A stretch of 64,000 nucleotides of DNA from an uncultured Lachnospiraceae bacterium (GCA_900544685.1 UQWA01000005.1:1-64000); one strand, 5' to 3'; positions 1 through 8,942 are shown, counted from the stretch's first letter. Translations and numbers: made by a program. The notes: generated from the sequence alone by a model not told the origin.

Positions 1-66
1 TTTATCATAGAAGGACCTTATGATGGTTATTTTACAGAAAAAGTTTCACAGGCTCAGAGTAAATAT

Positions 67-88
67 GCGCCCAGAATTCTCTGGGCGC
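67..88. other. Perfect 9-bp stem hairpin
   Basis: GCGCCCAGA (67-75) and TCTGGGCGC (80-88) form a perfect 9-bp stem with a 4-base ATTC loop. Neither side has a clear run of T, so this may be a structural end of a mobile element rather than a terminator. Confidence 0.45.
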
Positions 89-127
89 TCTTGACATACC
101 AGCTTATTTTTGCTATTAAATAAACAA

Positions 128-158
128 CGGCTTAACCCAGAAATCTGCTGTTAAGCCG
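128..158 (-). terminator. Probable terminator after transposase fragment
   Basis: CGGCTTAAC (128-136) pairs with GTTAAGCCG (150-158), with some extra pairing inside the loop. Read on the minus strand it lies about 65 bases after the transposase stop and is followed by a T-rich stretch, as expected for a terminator of that gene. Confidence 0.5.
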
Positions 159-223
159 CATCAATTATCATAGAAGATCTGAATTTACAGAAAAAAATTC
201 ACACCGTCCAGCCGCACTTTTGA

Positions 224-898
224 TCAGGCTGTTTTTTCTGTTGTTTTTCCCTCAAATTTCTTTCGTTTTTCATTGAGAAAACGACAGTATTTATTTATAT
301 TCCTTCCGATTGCATACAACATGAATTCTTTGTACACTTTATCTGCAGAATGGTAATTAAAACGGCGGAAGTTTACGTTTTCTTTGATATCACCGAAATG
401 TCCTTCCGTCTGGATTGAACGTGTCTGCCGTTTCAGGATCCCGCGCTCACTTTGGATGTTTGCATGGGATTTTTCACGCAGTTCTTCCCACTGTTCATTG
501 ATCTTCATTACCTTGTTTTTCTCAGCATCCTTTTCGGCATTATATTTATACAGACAGCGGGCTTTATGTTCGCATCCACTGCAGTCGGCGCAGCTGTATA
601 CCTCTAAGGTTTGGGTATAACCATTCTGTTCTTTGGTTTCCGTTCTTATGTGACGCAGTTCACGTCCGTCATGGCAGATATAGAACTGTTCATCTTCAAA
701 CACTTCGACCTTCATGTTGTAATATTTGCTGATATCTTCCGCATATGCACGTGTTTTGCGTTTTTCATGATCCTGCAGTTTTATATAGCTTTCTATCCCT
801 TTTTCGTTTAAATAAAGCAGATTTTTCTCACTACAGTATCCGCTGTCAGCAGTCACTGCTTCCAGGACGCTGCCAAAAGCCTTCTGATGCTTTTCCAG
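224..898 (-). pseudogene. IS1182-family transposase, C-terminal fragment
   Basis: This encodes the C-terminal part of a DDE transposase of the IS1182 type. A full-length member has roughly 450-550 residues; about 225 remain. Visible features are the TADSGYCSEKN segment near the second catalytic aspartate region, a Cys-rich stretch (CADCSGCEHKARC), and the family's C-terminal segment containing RGILKRQTRSIQTEGHFGDIK. The frame stays open upstream of the GTG at 856, reading VLEKHQKAFGSVLEAV, until about base 898, where the sequence changes abruptly into a dehydrogenase gene on the other strand. The N-terminal half is absent, so it cannot transpose by itself. It probably arose by insertion and later deletion. 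Confidence 0.8.
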
Positions 899-900
899 GA

Positions 901-1609
901 CTGGGATATGGCATGGCAGAAGGCTTGATGGAAGTAGGAGCAGAAGTTGTCATTGTAGGATCATCTGCAAAAGCAGGAGCAGTTGCGGACGAATTTACCA
1001 AAAAAGGATTTTTGTGTCATGGAGTAATTGCAAATCTGGCAGATGCCAAAGATCGTGCAAGAGGATTTGAAGAAGCTGTGGAAAAGTTGGAAAATCATCT
1101 GGATATTCTGGTAAATGCAGCGGGAGCACAGCGCCGTCATCCAAGTGAAGAAATTTCCAATGGAAGATTATCAGTATGTCATTGAAGTGAATCAAAATGC
1201 AGTATTTGACTGGTGTCAGAGAGCTGCCAAAAAGTTTATTGCACAGGATAGCAAGGGCAAGATTATAAATATTGCATCTATGTTATCTTTCTTTGGTGGT
1301 TATACTGTTCCGGCTTACGCAGCATCGAAAGGGGCAGTAGCTCAGCTCACAAAAGCATTTTGTAATGAGTGGGCATCAAAAAAAATTAATGTGAATGCTC
1401 TCGCACCTGGGTATATGGATACAGAGATGAACACGGCACTGACAGATCCATCGAATCCACGATATGCAGAAATTACCGGACGTATTCCTGCTCACGTCTG
1501 GGGAACTCCGGAAGATATGAAAGGTCCTTGTGTTTTTCTGGCATCAGATGCATCCGACTATCTCAACGGAGCAATCATTCCGGTGGATGGAGGGTATCTC
1601 GTAAAATAG
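901..1609 (+). pseudogene. Short-chain dehydrogenase, 5'-truncated and frameshifted
   Basis: This is a remnant of a classical short-chain dehydrogenase/reductase resembling 2-deoxy-D-gluconate 3-dehydrogenase or gluconate 5-dehydrogenase. Readable homology starts at GYGMAEGLMEVGAEV; the upstream start and first beta strand with most of the cofactor glycine motif are replaced by IS sequence. A one-base shift near 1155 (an extra A in GAAGAAATTTCC) splits the gene: the first frame carries LVNAAGAQRRHPSEE and the second FPMEDYQYVIEVN. The catalytic S-YAASK pattern is intact (IASMLSFFGGY, PAYAASKGAVAQL) and the gene ends normally with IPVDGGYLVK. Two lesions make it a pseudogene. KduD-like substrate specificity is a guess. 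Confidence 0.85.
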
Positions 1610-1656
1610 CATAATACAGAAGGCGTATAGGATTATGAAAGGCTTCCGATTAGGTT

Positions 1657-2520
1657 TTAAATGATTTTTCGGATAATAGCACTTCCATGCAGATCGCATA
1701 CAGGATCTGCAAACAGGTGGTGTTTCAGGCAGAATTCGTCTACAGCTTTGTTACATCCGGAAAACTGGGTACTGTATGCGTCATGGATCAGGAGAACTCC
1801 GCCGATAGACAGACGTTCATAAAACAGAGGCAATGCAGCAGCAGTTGGAGCATAGAGATCTGCATCTAATGATACGAAACAGAAAGTTTCATCGGTAATA
1901 TCGGAAAAAGTATCCGGAAACCATCCTTTATGGATGATCACATGTGATGGATCAGGCATGATGCGAAGAACAGAGTCTACATCTGTAGAAGAAAAGTCAC
2001 CTGTTTTAGCGCGAGACAGATGCCTGGAGGTTTCTACGGCAATATCTTTTTCTGAAAAGCCTTCAAAAGTATCAAAAAGATGTATTTTTCGATCCGGAAA
2101 GGCCGTACTGATCAGGCAAGAAAAATCACCCTGGAAAACACCAAGTTCTGCCACATCTCCAGAGATATTTTGTTGATGCATCTGTTCGGCTAAAAGGCGC
2201 ATAACCGCAACCCGTGCATCGAACATGCGAAGTGCAGAAGGATCACAAAATGAACCGTGATAGCCCAAGTGCTCCATCTGCTGCATCATAGAGCCACGCC
2301 GCTCTTCATCCAATACACCAAGAATAATCAGATCAGGAAGAAGAGCAGCGGCCTTTGATGGAGAACAGATTGGGATATTACCAATAAATTGTCCATGTTT
2401 GCGCGGATCATTATCGGCAAAGCACATGATCTGATAGGAATTTCCAAGAAGTCGGGCAGTCATCTGCCCAATCTGTCCGGCACCGAATATAATAGTTTTG
2501 TAGACATGTTTTGTCATCAT
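1657..2520 (-). CDS. Rossmann-TylF-type methyltransferase fusion
   Basis: The 287-residue protein has two parts. Residues 8-100 form a small Rossmann-like domain (FGAGQIG at 12-18, ADNDP at 35-39), like the sensor domains that precede sugar-modifying enzymes. Residues about 105-287 resemble the macrocin O-methyltransferase TylF/MycF family: AELGVFQGDFS (124-134) for SAM, LFDTFEGF (148-155), SLDADLY (217-223) and IHDAY (245-249) for the metal-linked active site. It is last in a leftward operon; its start overlaps the xdhC stop by four bases (ATGA type). TylF enzymes methylate sugar or polyketide hydroxyls, but no sugar pathway is nearby, and the setting points to the molybdenum enzyme system. 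Substrate unknown. Confidence 0.8.
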   Translation of the reverse strand: MMTKHVYKTIIFGAGQIGQMTARLLGNSYQIMCFADNDPRKHGQFIGNIPICSPSKAAALLPDLIILGVLDEERRGSMMQQMEHLGYHGSFCDPSALRMFDARVAVMRLLAEQMHQQNISGDVAELGVFQGDFSCLISTAFPDRKIHLFDTFEGFSEKDIAVETSRHLSRAKTGDFSSTDVDSVLRIMPDPSHVIIHKGWFPDTFSDITDETFCFVSLDADLYAPTAAALPLFYERLSIGGVLLIHDAYSTQFSGCNKAVDEFCLKHHLFADPVCDLHGSAIIRKII

Positions 2521-3542
2521 TTCATAGCAGCCTTTCTTTCAGCTCGAACCTGAATCATTTGTCCTGTGATAGATATTGCGATTTCAGCAGGTGTTTCTGC
2601 TTTAATATTAAGTCCCACAGGCGTGATAATACGGTTTAATTCTCGCTCATCGATTCCATACTCTTCTACGAGACGATGAAATACACCAGCTCTTTTAGCG
2701 AGACTTCCAATGACGCCGATATAGCATGCAGGTGTGGCAAGAAGTTGTGCCTGCACAATCGTATCATAGGCATGACCTCGTGTCATGACACAACAATAAT
2801 CAGCATTTGTGATAGAAATGCTCTGATCCAGATGATCAAAATCGCAAAGGATTGTCTCTGCTGCATCCGGGAAAAGAGCAGGATCTGTAAATTCCGGACG
2901 GTCATCCAGAACGATGCAGTGAAAGTCAACACTTGCAAGTATTGGTACCAGCTTTTGTGAAACATGCCCTCCTCCAAATACATAGACAGTTCCGGATGTA
3001 CCGATTTGTTCTGTAAACAGGTCGCAGGTTTCACTGCGATGACGGCATGGTCTTGCAGATAAGGAAGATAAGATGGAAGAAGGAACATCAGCATTTCCAG
3101 TCAATCCATAGGATGCACTGTAAAGACTCATACCGGATGTAGCATGAAGATCACAGATCAGCCAGAAATCTTTTCGTTCTTTATATAATGTCTCAGCAGT
3201 TGCTGCAAGTTCCATAATCATAGGGTCATTATGATCCAGATACTGGAAAAATACGGTAACATCACCACCACAAATCATACCGATATTCTCAACATCTTTG
3301 CGATTCAACCGGAATTCATGTTCACAGGATTCTTTCTTTTCAAGAATATCAAGCGCCATAAGCTCTGCACGATATTCGACAGAACCTCCGCCTATGGTTC
3401 CGGCAACTCGGCCTTTTTTTCCAACCAACATACGGGAACCGGCACCTCTTGGCGTTGATCCTGAGGAAGCAACGATGGAGGCAAGCACAAGGTCGTTTTC
3501 TTTTTGAAATTCTTGTTGTATGATCTGAAATAAAGTTCTCAT
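2517..3542 (-). CDS. xdhC: XdhC/CoxI-family molybdenum enzyme maturation protein
   Basis: XdhC-family proteins bind molybdenum cofactor and help insert or sulfurate it in xanthine-oxidase-type hydroxylases. This 341-residue protein shows both expected halves: the N-terminal XdhC domain with GSTPRGAGSRMLV (28-40), GTIGGGSVE (48-56) and a Cys in MICGGDV (91), and a C-terminal Rossmann domain with VFGGGHVSQKL (188-198) and MTRGHAYD. The start at 3542 has an AGGAGGTG ribosome site. It sits third in the leftward operon, divergent from the Mop aldehyde oxidoreductase, which is the obvious client. Client identity is inferred from neighbourhood. Confidence 0.9.
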   Translation of the reverse strand: MRTLFQIIQQEFQKENDLVLASIVASSGSTPRGAGSRMLVGKKGRVAGTIGGGSVEYRAELMALDILEKKESCEHEFRLNRKDVENIGMICGGDVTVFFQYLDHNDPMIMELAATAETLYKERKDFWLICDLHATSGMSLYSASYGLTGNADVPSSILSSLSARPCRHRSETCDLFTEQIGTSGTVYVFGGGHVSQKLVPILASVDFHCIVLDDRPEFTDPALFPDAAETILCDFDHLDQSISITNADYCCVMTRGHAYDTIVQAQLLATPACYIGVIGSLAKRAGVFHRLVEEYGIDERELNRIITPVGLNIKAETPAEIAISITGQMIQVRAERKAAMK

Positions 3543-3573
3543 ATATAAAACACCTCCTGTAATTTTCTATAAG

Positions 3574-4647
3574 TCATATCGTCATGTGACAGATGGTCTG
3601 TATCATATTTTGCAGATCAAGAGCCTGTTTAAGCTGTCGTTCATGAGATTTCAAAGCTTCGGGACTGTTACACTTACACAGACTGTCCGCAAATCGTTTT
3701 TCGATGGTTACACGTTCGGTTTCCTGAATCAGTTTATCTGATAAAAAGACGATAGCCGCTTCATTCAGAATTGTCTTCTGTAAACCATGATGTTGTGAAA
3801 TAATCTGACTGATTTCAGTATAGCCTAATTGTAAGAAAAGATCACCACCTGTTTTGGTGTGATGTTTTTGAAGTCTGGCAATATCATGAAGGAGCGCTCC
3901 GGAGCGAATCAGTTTTTTATTAAAAAAGTAACCATGAGATTCCAGCAGATCGCAGAAATGGCAAGCCAATTCAGTCACTGCATCACTGTGCGCTTGTACA
4001 TGATGAGGAAGAGACACCGAATCGCGAAGCATCCGGCATAGTTCGTCATGCAAGTCAGGATGAGGCAGCAGGTAAGTCGAATCAGATAAGGCAACATGAT
4101 CGTTATCGTCTGCGTTCAGATGATAATAGGAACCACATGGAAGACGAAAATACTGTCTGGCATGCTGTTTTGAATCAAGCAAATACAGATAAGAAGAAAT
4201 TACATCTGTATGAGCAACAATCGCAATATCACCCTCAGAAGAACGAAGAATCTCATAAATTGCCTGCGAAAAACGCATGCCAGATGCGAAAGGAGTTTCT
4301 GCTCCTGGAATCGGGTAATCAGGATTCATTCCACGTGCTTCATATATGTCCGGCCATCTTTTGCGTATCTCATCAAATGAAAGACCATCCCATTCTCCCA
4401 GATTTCGTTCTGTTAAATCTGAGATAGTGATATGTGGAAGATCAGGTGTGATATGTGCAGCTGTTTCTATAGCTCTTGACAAAGGACTGCAGTAAACAGC
4501 AGTTATTTTATCATCCAGTTCTCCGTGAAGAAGGACTGACTGCAGATGTCCAAGCATAGATAAAGAAAAATCAGTCTGACCGATACAGTAAGAATGTTCA
4601 TCTGGATATTGTGGTTTTCCGTGTCGAATAAGATAAAGATTACGCAT
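3574..4647 (-). CDS. Histidine phosphatase fused to HD domain
   Basis: The 357-residue protein joins two hydrolase domains. Residues 1-185 are a histidine phosphatase (phosphoglycerate mutase-like): IRHGKP with the nucleophile His near residue 9, SPLSRA (54-59), ERNLGEWDG (80-88) and the second His in VAHTD (145-148). Residues about 205-357 form an HD metal-dependent phosphohydrolase, with His 220, LLHDIAR (252-258, HD at 254-255) and QHH (285-287). A longer in-frame start at 4719 exists, but MRNLYLIRHG at 4647 begins the domain cleanly and overlaps the upstream stop by 8 bases, so I chose it. The N-terminal family includes CobC-type phosphatases; here the context is molybdopterin-related. 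Its substrate, possibly a nucleotide or cofactor phosphate, is unknown. Confidence 0.82.
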   Translation of the reverse strand: MRNLYLIRHGKPQYPDEHSYCIGQTDFSLSMLGHLQSVLLHGELDDKITAVYCSPLSRAIETAAHITPDLPHITISDLTERNLGEWDGLSFDEIRKRWPDIYEARGMNPDYPIPGAETPFASGMRFSQAIYEILRSSEGDIAIVAHTDVISSYLYLLDSKQHARQYFRLPCGSYYHLNADDNDHVALSDSTYLLPHPDLHDELCRMLRDSVSLPHHVQAHSDAVTELACHFCDLLESHGYFFNKKLIRSGALLHDIARLQKHHTKTGGDLFLQLGYTEISQIISQHHGLQKTILNEAAIVFLSDKLIQETERVTIEKRFADSLCKCNSPEALKSHERQLKQALDLQNMIQTICHMTI

Positions 4648-5569
4648 TGAAAAATCCTCTGAAACACTTTTCAAATATTGCTTCGGAACAGGTACGTGTT
4701 TCCTCTGAAAAACGGGCATATCGCTTCAAAAATTCTTCTCCGTATGGTGTCAGCTCACTGTGACTGCCCTTTACACCGCCCTGACTTCGAATAATCAGCG
4801 GTTCATGAAGCTGAGATTCTAATGTATGGATCAGATTCCAGCTGGTGGAGTAGGAAATGTGCATGCGTTCGCAGGCATCACGAACAGATCCTGTTTCATG
4901 AATCAGTGTAAGCAGCGAATAAAGCTGTTCATCAAAGAAGACCTTTTCCCGTGCCAGCTGAATCTGAATTTCTGAACGGATCAGACTTTGATTGTGTGCA
5001 CGAAGAAGTTCTGCATAATCCTCTGGTGTATCCGCATCATGAATGATTCCAGGATCTTCTACATTTAAACAATACATGGGAGTTCCACAATGTTCTACAG
5101 CACCCTTCAGACCAGTGTTTCCATCATTGCTTAAAATGGACTCAATTAATGAGGAACGAATCAGGATCGGATGACCTGAAGTTCCGTTACAGACCGGAGT
5201 GACAAGAGGCTGTCCAAGAGAAAGCATTTGTGTAACGGTATGTGCTGTGAATAGTGGAACATCTACAGGTGTAAAGAGTACCGTATCCACTTTGTCTTTT
5301 AAATATTCCAGTCCAATCCTGACAGAATCAAACATATGAGTAGTTTCATAGTCCTCATTTCGAAGAAAAATAACATGATTGGAAGCAAGGTGGCGTTCCA
5401 GAGCATCCGCATTATATCCGGTTACCACCACTATTTTAGAGATTCCGGCCTGCCGGAAGTTATTAATCACACGCTGTGCGATGGAAATGGATCCAAGCTG
5501 AAGCATGGGCTTGAAGTCTCCCATTCGTGACGATTTCCCTGCAGCTACGATGAGAGCACCTGTCTGCAT
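4640..5569 (-). CDS. MobA/MocA-like nucleotidyltransferase with ModE-type HTH
   Basis: The N-terminal 190 residues are a nucleotidyltransferase of the MobA/MocA class, which attaches CMP or GMP to molybdopterin: LIVAAGKSSRMGDFKP (6-21), TPVDVP (100-105), SGHP (131-134) and DADTPED (178-184). Residues about 205-309 form a winged helix like the N-terminal DNA-binding domain of ModE, with GSVRDACERMHISYSTSW (227-244) as the helix-turn-helix. The track-style long start at 5695 is rejected: ATG at 5569 has a good GGGAGG site. Cofactor of Mop-type enzymes is the cytosine dinucleotide, so CTP transfer is the likely reaction. The fusion could make a single protein that both builds cofactor and controls the divergent promoter region next to it. 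Confidence 0.87.
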   Translation of the reverse strand: MQTGALIVAAGKSSRMGDFKPMLQLGSISIAQRVINNFRQAGISKIVVVTGYNADALERHLASNHVIFLRNEDYETTHMFDSVRIGLEYLKDKVDTVLFTPVDVPLFTAHTVTQMLSLGQPLVTPVCNGTSGHPILIRSSLIESILSNDGNTGLKGAVEHCGTPMYCLNVEDPGIIHDADTPEDYAELLRAHNQSLIRSEIQIQLAREKVFFDEQLYSLLTLIHETGSVRDACERMHISYSTSWNLIHTLESQLHEPLIIRSQGGVKGSHSELTPYGEEFLKRYARFSEETRTCSEAIFEKCFRGFFNA

Positions 5570-5781
5570 TATAGATACCTCCCGAAAAATAATATTGTAC
5601 AAATTTGATATTATTATAGCATAAAAAGTGGGAATAAATAGTAAAATTTTCGACAAAGTAATAAAACAATATAAAAAAGAGCAAAAAATAGCCAACTAAT
5701 AATTATTTACAATTTGTAAAACTGTACAAAATTATGATAACATGAAATTATACAAAATAATGTAAACAGGAGAACGTTTCC
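5570..5781. promoter_or_regulatory. Divergent control region with repeated TGTACAAA motifs
   Basis: This 212-base, very AT-rich gap separates the two divergent operons. TGTACAAA occurs at 5596-5603 and 5723-5730. A direct repeat TACAAAATTATG (5725-5736) and TACAAAATAATG (5751-5762) is spaced 26 bases, about 2.5 helical turns, and TTTACAATTTGTAAA (5706-5720) is a near-perfect palindrome. These are plausible operators, perhaps for the ModE-like domain encoded just to the left; the assignment is inference. Confidence 0.5.
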
Positions 5782-6042
5782 ATGGATAAGATTTTTGAAA
5801 TTACCGCAAAAGAAGTTACGATACAGGTAAAAGATGAGCGCACAGGAGAGCAATACAGTCGGACACTTCCGATTGATTATTATGAGAATGCGAATGTTTT
5901 AAAACTCAGCGGTGAGAATCTGGACGGAAGCAGTTCTTCCATTATTTTCTATTCTGTCAGAGGAATGGAAAGACTTAAAGATCTGACGGGTAAGGGAGCC
6001 GATCATGATCCATGCGGAACACATAAGTCAGAAGATTTGTAA
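5782..6042 (+). CDS. Small protein leading the Mop operon
   Basis: An 86-residue protein I do not recognise. It has a GGAG ribosome site and lies 36 bases before mop, so it is very likely translated from the same message. It begins with a beta-rich stretch (FEITAKEVTIQV) and ends in a short tail with a possible metal ligand set (HDPCGTHKSED). There is no signal peptide, membrane segment or recognisable catalytic motif. Given its place, it could be a chaperone or accessory for the aldehyde oxidoreductase, but nothing in the sequence proves that. Confidence 0.65.
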   Translation: MDKIFEITAKEVTIQVKDERTGEQYSRTLPIDYYENANVLKLSGENLDGSSSSIIFYSVRGMERLKDLTGKGADHDPCGTHKSEDL

Positions 6043-6078
6043 CATCGGAACGTGTATTTTTTAAAGGAGGAATGAAAC

Positions 6079-8841
6079 ATGATTAAAAAGACATTGAAGA
6101 TCAATGGTGTGGAGCGAATCCTTATTCTTGATAAGGATGAGACACTGGCTCAGGTACTTCGTGAGCATCTTCTTCTTACAGGATGTAAGATTGGCTGTGG
6201 AGAAGGTCATTGCGGAGCATGTAATGTTATTATGAACGGAAAAGTTACAAGATCCTGTATCTATAAGATGAGCCGTGTTCCTGACCACGCAGAGATTACA
6301 ACGATTGAAGGTGTCGGAACCATTTCTGATATGCACCCGATCCAGGTTGCATGGATGGCATATGGATGTGCACAGTGTGGTTTCTGTTCACCGGGATTTA
6401 TTATCTCAGCAAAAGTGCTTCTTGATGAGAATCCAAGTCCGACTCGCGAAGAGGTGAGAGACTGGTTTAACAAACAGCGTAACCTTTGTCGCTGTACAGG
6501 TTACAAGCCACTTATTGACGCAACTATGGCAGCTGCAGCAGTTCTGCGCGGCGAGATGACAAAGGAAGATCTTGTATTCAGACAGACAGAAGATTCTATC
6601 GTGGGTACAAATTATATTCGTCCGTCAGCAGCACAGAAAGTAACAGGTACCTGGGATTTCGGCGCAGATGATGCATTAAAGATGCCGGTTGGAACGCTTC
6701 GTCTTGCGCTTACACAGGCGAAGGTTTCCCATGCAAATATTCTTAGCATTGATACAACAGAAGCAGAAAGTATGCCGGGTGTTGTACGTGTGATTACTGC
6801 AAAAGACATAAAGGCAGCAGGTGGAACCAACAAGATCAATGGACTCGTAATGCTTCCAAAACACAACAAGACAGACGGTTTTGAACGTCCGGTACTTTGT
6901 GATGAAAAGATCTTCCAGTTTGGCGATGCAATTGCGATTGTAGCTGCGGATACAGAAGAACATGCCCGTGCAGCTGCTGATGCAGTAAAGGTTGAGATTG
7001 AAGAGCTTCCTGCATACATGAACGCAATGGATGCAATTGCACCTGATGCAGCAGATATTCATCCTGGTATTCCAAATGCATTCTTTGAGACAAATTGTAT
7101 CAAAGGTCCTGATTTTGACTGGGATAGTATACCAGATTCCCAGCAGGTTGAGATTGAATCTTACTGCTCACGTCAGCCACATCTTCACCTTGAACCGGAC
7201 TGTGGCTATGGATATATTGATGAAGACGGTATGATAACAGTGCATTCCAAATCTATCGGTATACATCTTCATATGCCTATGATCGCAGATGGTATCGGTG
7301 TACCAATGGAAAACTTAAGACTTGTTCAGAACCATGCAGGCGGAACATTTGGTTACAAGTTCTCACCGACAAATGAGGCTCTGATCGGTGCAGCTGTTAA
7401 GATTCTGGAACGTCCGGTATCACTGGTATTTAATCAGTTCCAGAACATTACTTATACAGGAAAGAGATCTCCTGCATTTATGAATATTAAGCTTGCGGCA
7501 GATAAAAATGGTAAACTCTTAGCACTTTGGGGCAACAACTATGTAGATCACGGTCCATATTCAGAATTTGGCGATCTGCTTACCATGAGACTTTCTCAGT
7601 TTACAGGCGCAGGTTATGGAATTAATTCTATTCGTAATAAATCAACAACCGTATTTACAAACCATGCATGGGGCTCCGCATTCCGTGCTTATGGTTCACC
7701 ACAGTCTTATATGGGATCTGAGATTGCAATTGACGTGCTGGCAGCTAAGATGGGAATCGATCCGTTTGATATCCGTGAAATGAACTGCTATAAAGAATCA
7801 GAGGGCACTACCATCCCGACAGGTTATCCACCGGAGGTATATTGTGAGGAAGATCTGTTTAAGAAAGCACGTCCATTGTATGAAGCGGCGAAGAAACGTG
7901 TTGCCGAAAAGAATGCAGCTTCTGACGGAAAGATGAAATATGGTATCGGTGTATCCCTTGGTGTATACGGCTGTGGTCTTGATGGTGTTGATACATCAAA
8001 TGCATTTGCAGAATTAAATCCGGATGGAACCGTTACGATGTATGCTGCATGGGAAGATCATGGACAGGGGGCTGATATGGGTGTTCTTGTATCATCTCAT
8101 GAAACACTGCGTCAGGCAGGAATCAGACCGGAACAGATTAAACTGGTTATGAATGATACGAAGACATGTCCGAATGCAGGACCTGCAGGAGGATCACGCT
8201 CACAGGTTATGTCAGGTAATGCATGTCGTCTGGCTGCAGAAAATCTTGTAGCAGCAATGAAGAAAGAAGACGGAACATTCCGTACTTATGATGAGATGGT
8301 AGCAGAAGGGCTTGCAACAAAATATGAAGGTAACTGGGTAACTACATTCTGTGCAGATCATCCGATCGATCAGGATACCGCACAGGGCGATCCATTTGCA
8401 ACTTATATGTATACTATCTTCCTGCCGGAAGTTGCTGTTAATACAGAAACAGGTAAAGTTACCGTTGAGAAATTTACTTGCGTAGCTGACGTAGGTACGA
8501 TCATGAACAGACTTCTTGTAGAAGGTAATTTCTATGGTGGTCTTGTACAGGGTATCGGTCTTGCTCTTTCGGAAGACTTTGAAGATTTGAACCATGACAC
8601 CACTTTGAAGAATTGTGGTATTCCATATCCAAAGGATGCTCCGGATGATATTGAACTTCACTTCAATGAAACATATCGTCCAAGTGGTCCTTACGGTGCG
8701 GCTGGTTGTGGTGAGGCTCCACTGGATGCTCCACATCCTGCAATCTTGAATGCAATCTTTAATGCGACAGGTGCACGTATTACACGTATCCCTGCCCGTC
8801 CGGAAAGGGTTCTTGCAGCATTAAAAGAACTTGAGAAATAA
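6079..8841 (+). CDS. mop: Mop-type molybdenum aldehyde oxidoreductase
   Basis: This 920-residue enzyme is a single-chain member of the xanthine oxidase family, oxidising aldehydes to carboxylic acids with water at a molybdopterin cytosine dinucleotide centre. It aligns from end to end with what I know of D. gigas Mop. The plant-type 2Fe-2S cluster cysteines are 40, 45, 48 and 60; the second 2Fe-2S cysteines are 100, 103, 137 and 139. The molybdenum domains follow, with GGTFGYKFSPT, WGSAFRAYG and GPAGGSR, and the catalytic glutamate is in GCGEAPL (Glu 879). No FAD domain is present, so electrons must leave through another protein, probably the Fe-S protein encoded next. Start has an AAAGGAGG site. 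The physiological aldehyde is unknown; related annotations often read xanthine dehydrogenase, but the Mop resemblance is stronger. Confidence 0.93.
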   Translation: MIKKTLKINGVERILILDKDETLAQVLREHLLLTGCKIGCGEGHCGACNVIMNGKVTRSCIYKMSRVPDHAEITTIEGVGTISDMHPIQVAWMAYGCAQCGFCSPGFIISAKVLLDENPSPTREEVRDWFNKQRNLCRCTGYKPLIDATMAAAAVLRGEMTKEDLVFRQTEDSIVGTNYIRPSAAQKVTGTWDFGADDALKMPVGTLRLALTQAKVSHANILSIDTTEAESMPGVVRVITAKDIKAAGGTNKINGLVMLPKHNKTDGFERPVLCDEKIFQFGDAIAIVAADTEEHARAAADAVKVEIEELPAYMNAMDAIAPDAADIHPGIPNAFFETNCIKGPDFDWDSIPDSQQVEIESYCSRQPHLHLEPDCGYGYIDEDGMITVHSKSIGIHLHMPMIADGIGVPMENLRLVQNHAGGTFGYKFSPTNEALIGAAVKILERPVSLVFNQFQNITYTGKRSPAFMNIKLAADKNGKLLALWGNNYVDHGPYSEFGDLLTMRLSQFTGAGYGINSIRNKSTTVFTNHAWGSAFRAYGSPQSYMGSEIAIDVLAAKMGIDPFDIREMNCYKESEGTTIPTGYPPEVYCEEDLFKKARPLYEAAKKRVAEKNAASDGKMKYGIGVSLGVYGCGLDGVDTSNAFAELNPDGTVTMYAAWEDHGQGADMGVLVSSHETLRQAGIRPEQIKLVMNDTKTCPNAGPAGGSRSQVMSGNACRLAAENLVAAMKKEDGTFRTYDEMVAEGLATKYEGNWVTTFCADHPIDQDTAQGDPFATYMYTIFLPEVAVNTETGKVTVEKFTCVADVGTIMNRLLVEGNFYGGLVQGIGLALSEDFEDLNHDTTLKNCGIPYPKDAPDDIELHFNETYRPSGPYGAAGCGEAPLDAPHPAILNAIFNATGARITRIPARPERVLAALKELEK

Positions 8842-8942
8842 GATTAATTCATAATGTGGTTGGAGTAAAAGCTGCCAACTGTGATATAATCAGGGGAGAC
8901 GGGAAACTGCCTCCCTTTTACAGACGAAAGGAGTATCAGGTT
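8842..8942 (+). promoter_or_regulatory. Possible internal promoter and short leader
   Basis: TGATATAAT (8882-8890) is an extended -10-like element; TTGGAG stands about 19 bases further upstream as a weak -35. The sequence after it, around 8893-8920, has GGGGAG and CTCCC arms around an ACGGGAAACTG loop and then TTTTA, so a short hairpin could form in the leader. This may allow extra transcription of the downstream electron-transfer and maturation genes. I cannot match it to a known riboswitch. Confidence 0.35.

Larger units (their letters stand above)
4..203. repeat. Imperfect direct repeat beside IS remnant
   Basis: Two similar stretches lie in the same orientation. Bases 4-13 and 168-177 share ATCATAGAAG, and bases 31-50 match 184-203 at 18 of 20 positions. 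Between them sit two hairpins. The pair flanks the 3' side of the transposase fragment, so the two copies could be ends of two related insertion sequences, one nested or deleted. No intact terminal inverted repeat pair was found, so this is an inference. Confidence 0.4.

Noticed and set aside
745..1185. An apparent complete ORF joining IS sequence to the dehydrogenase
   Set aside because: Its first 50 codons are antisense transposase sequence, so only the part after about 901 is dehydrogenase.
8842..8942. Molybdenum cofactor riboswitch before the Fe-S gene
   Set aside because: The leader is too short and lacks the long conserved pattern of that class; only a small hairpin is visible.
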